Assembly: GCA_035527835.1 (NCBI GenBank)
Contig: DATKZS010000122.1
Span: 1 to 23,653 of the forward strand
DNA from: DATKZS01 sp035527835 [NCBI: bacterium]
Lineage (GTDB): Bacteria; RBG-13-61-14
Length of the DNA stretch: 23,653 nt
Direction: 5' to 3'
Shown here: one piece after another, positions 22,910 through 23,653 of the stretch
How the letters are laid out: each line of letters opens with the position of its first letter
Position numbering within the stretch: the stretch's first letter is position 1
Made by a program: the position numbers and the translations under genes
The notes under the pieces: model-generated
Seen by the model: only the letters and a program-made list of their open reading frames with translations
Told to the model about the DNA's origin: nothing
Databases searched by the model: none

Positions 22910-23120
22910 GGCCACGGAATTGCCGCCCTGAATGTTGAGCGCAACTAGACAATAAAATATTTCGTAGAACCATGCTCACCATCTTCTCCTCGCTCCGCCC
23001 AGCGGAAAACAAGCCCTCCTATAATTAGTACATTGGTCGCACCCCAACAGGAAAAAAAGTAATGCCGGGAAGAGAAAGCAGCCCGTGGCCACCCGCGAAT
23101 TTATTGCCCAGGCCGCTCTC

Positions 23121-23300
23121 AGCGCTGAAAGCGCGGCATTCTCCAGCCTGGGGGGTGAACCCCGGGAAAGCGGTCCCTCCCGACCTCTTGAGCGCTGAAG
23201 GCGCGACATAACGCCTGTTTATGCCGCTCCTTCGGAGCTCGAAGACCTCGTGCGACATTTTCCCGGGGCTAACGCCCCAGGCTGGGGAATGACGCCCCCT
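23121..23300. repeat. Composite inverted-repeat element
   Basis: Left arm 23143-23169 and right arm 23259-23285 are 27-nt inverted copies (CCAGCCTGGGG...CCCCGGGAAA) differing in a few central bases. Between and beside them lie two direct copies of AGCGCTGAAGGCGCGACATA-type sequence (23121-23140 and 23191-23210, 18 of 20 identical) and a small hairpin GCTCC-TTC-GGAGC at 23226-23238. The structure suggests a non-coding mobile or REP-like element; no gene is inside. Confidence 0.7.
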
Positions 23301-23524
23301 TGGGGCTGAGACCATTGGGGCAACAGGCCCTTAAAACCCGGCACCGGACCCCTTTTAAAACTCCTTGACTTATGAATCCCGACATGCCATCATCATACCA
23401 GTCGGTCTGCCGTTCCGATCAAGGAGGCACCGGACCATGACCACATCGTGCCCGCAAGACACGGGTGGCCCCGATCCATAATCCCGGAGGGATGAGAGAA
23501 AATAGCCCAGCGATTCATTGGCCA

Positions 23525-23592
23525 AGTGTCAGCATTTACTGACCACTTAAAATGTTGATTCATGACAAAGTGTCAGCAATTGCTGACCACTT
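23525..23592 (+). mobile_element. Possible IS21-type insertion-sequence end
   Basis: Two 24-nt copies of AGTGTCAGCA-x-T-T-x-CTGACCACTT (23525-23548 and 23569-23592, 22 of 24 identical) start 44 nt apart. The inner 16 bases GTCAGCAATTGCTGAC of the second are a perfect palindrome. Repeated TGTCAG-beginning terminal sites like these are a feature of IS21-family ends, with the istA gene starting within about 100 nt; the element would extend beyond the window. The other end and any target duplication are not visible. Confidence 0.45.
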
Positions 23593-23619
23593 TTTCGATA
23601 TTGGTTTAGGAAGCGCATA

Positions 23620-23653
23620 ATGGACCTCCTTGAGCAAAGGTTGTTGCGACGGA
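23620..23653 (+). CDS. Possible start of a transposase gene, cut by the window end
   Basis: An ATG at 23620 with AGGAAG 6 nt upstream opens a frame of 11 codons (MDLLEQRLLRR) that runs off the window. Its distance of about 93 nt from the outer TGTCAG suits the first gene of an IS21-type element. The peptide is too short to identify, so this is a positional guess. Confidence 0.25.
   Translation, partial: MDLLEQRLLRR

Larger units (their letters stand above)
22319..23653. other. 1.3-kb region without a convincing complete gene
   Basis: No reading frame here has good codon use, a ribosome site and recognisable protein content; the longest (minus strand, 22359-23012) is rich in Ser, Arg and Gly without a family pattern. 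The region holds a 22-nt tandem repeat, a composite inverted-repeat element and, at the right edge, paired palindromes of possible transposon origin, listed separately. It looks like a landing site for mobile or repetitive DNA. Confidence 0.6.

Noticed and set aside
22359-23012. Minus-strand open frame of 217 codons
   Set aside because: No family pattern or convincing ribosome site; it crosses the 22-nt tandem repeat and is rich in Ser, Arg and Gly as expected from chance frames in GC-rich DNA.
23547-23618. Minus-strand 23-codon frame with a perfect AAGGAGG ribosome site before ATG at 23618
   Set aside because: The signal is striking, but the peptide is read from the paired palindromes of the likely insertion-sequence end and ends within them, so a real product is unlikely; it deserves a second look only if no transposase lies to the right.

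Overview
This is a GC-rich bacterial window from what looks like an anaerobic, Gram-negative-type organism, probably an uncultured lineage. No rRNA, tRNA or taxonomic marker gene is visible, so the phylum cannot be named. The evidence for the lifestyle is a glycyl radical enzyme (anaerobic), several lipoproteins, a CsgG/LpoB-like envelope protein and a lytic transglycosylase (diderm envelope), and Tat-exported hydrolases. Gene density is normal, but almost every intergenic gap holds a short palindromic or tandem repeat.

Layout. 105-2524 (+): a PFL-superfamily glycyl radical enzyme split in two by a frameshifting deletion. 2574-6791 (-): exported BNR/sialidase-like propeller, polytopic GT-C-like membrane protein, internalin-like LRR lipoprotein, and a small cupin. 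6803-8568 (-): an AT-richer accessory island with an HNH nuclease-like protein and a PIN-toxin/antitoxin pair. 8633-11895 (-): ChlD-like and ChlI-like subunits of a metal chelatase AAA+ motor, with no large CobN/ChlH subunit in the window. 12091-12561 (-): a stand-alone cyclic-nucleotide-binding domain. 12834-15332 (+): lytic transglycosylase, CDP-alcohol phosphatidyltransferase (PgsA-like) and rhomboid protease. 15362-15732 (-): a hicB-hicA pair whose toxin gene has an in-frame stop. 15786-17986 (-): C39-like peptidase and GH29 alpha-L-fucosidase, both with Tat-type leaders. 18076-18266 (-): a decayed C-terminal relic of a second fucosidase. 18459-20000 (+): a second GT-C-like membrane protein behind a near-consensus promoter. 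20591-22318 (-): a tyrosine-phosphatase-like lipoprotein and a two-domain LecA-like/CsgG-like envelope protein. 22319-23653 is about 1.3 kb without a convincing complete gene. It holds a 22-nt tandem repeat, a composite inverted-repeat element and, at the edge, paired palindromes resembling an IS21-type terminus.

The envelope and glycan theme (fucosidase, sialidase-like protein, two GT-C proteins, transglycosylase, lectin-like protein, LRR) suggests a cell that handles complex glycans at its surface. The most unusual features are the many unrelated short palindromic intergenic elements with a shared design (one pair brackets the transglycosylase gene), and three recent gene-decay events: the GRE deletion at a possible 7-bp microhomology, the hicA nonsense codon and the fucosidase relic.
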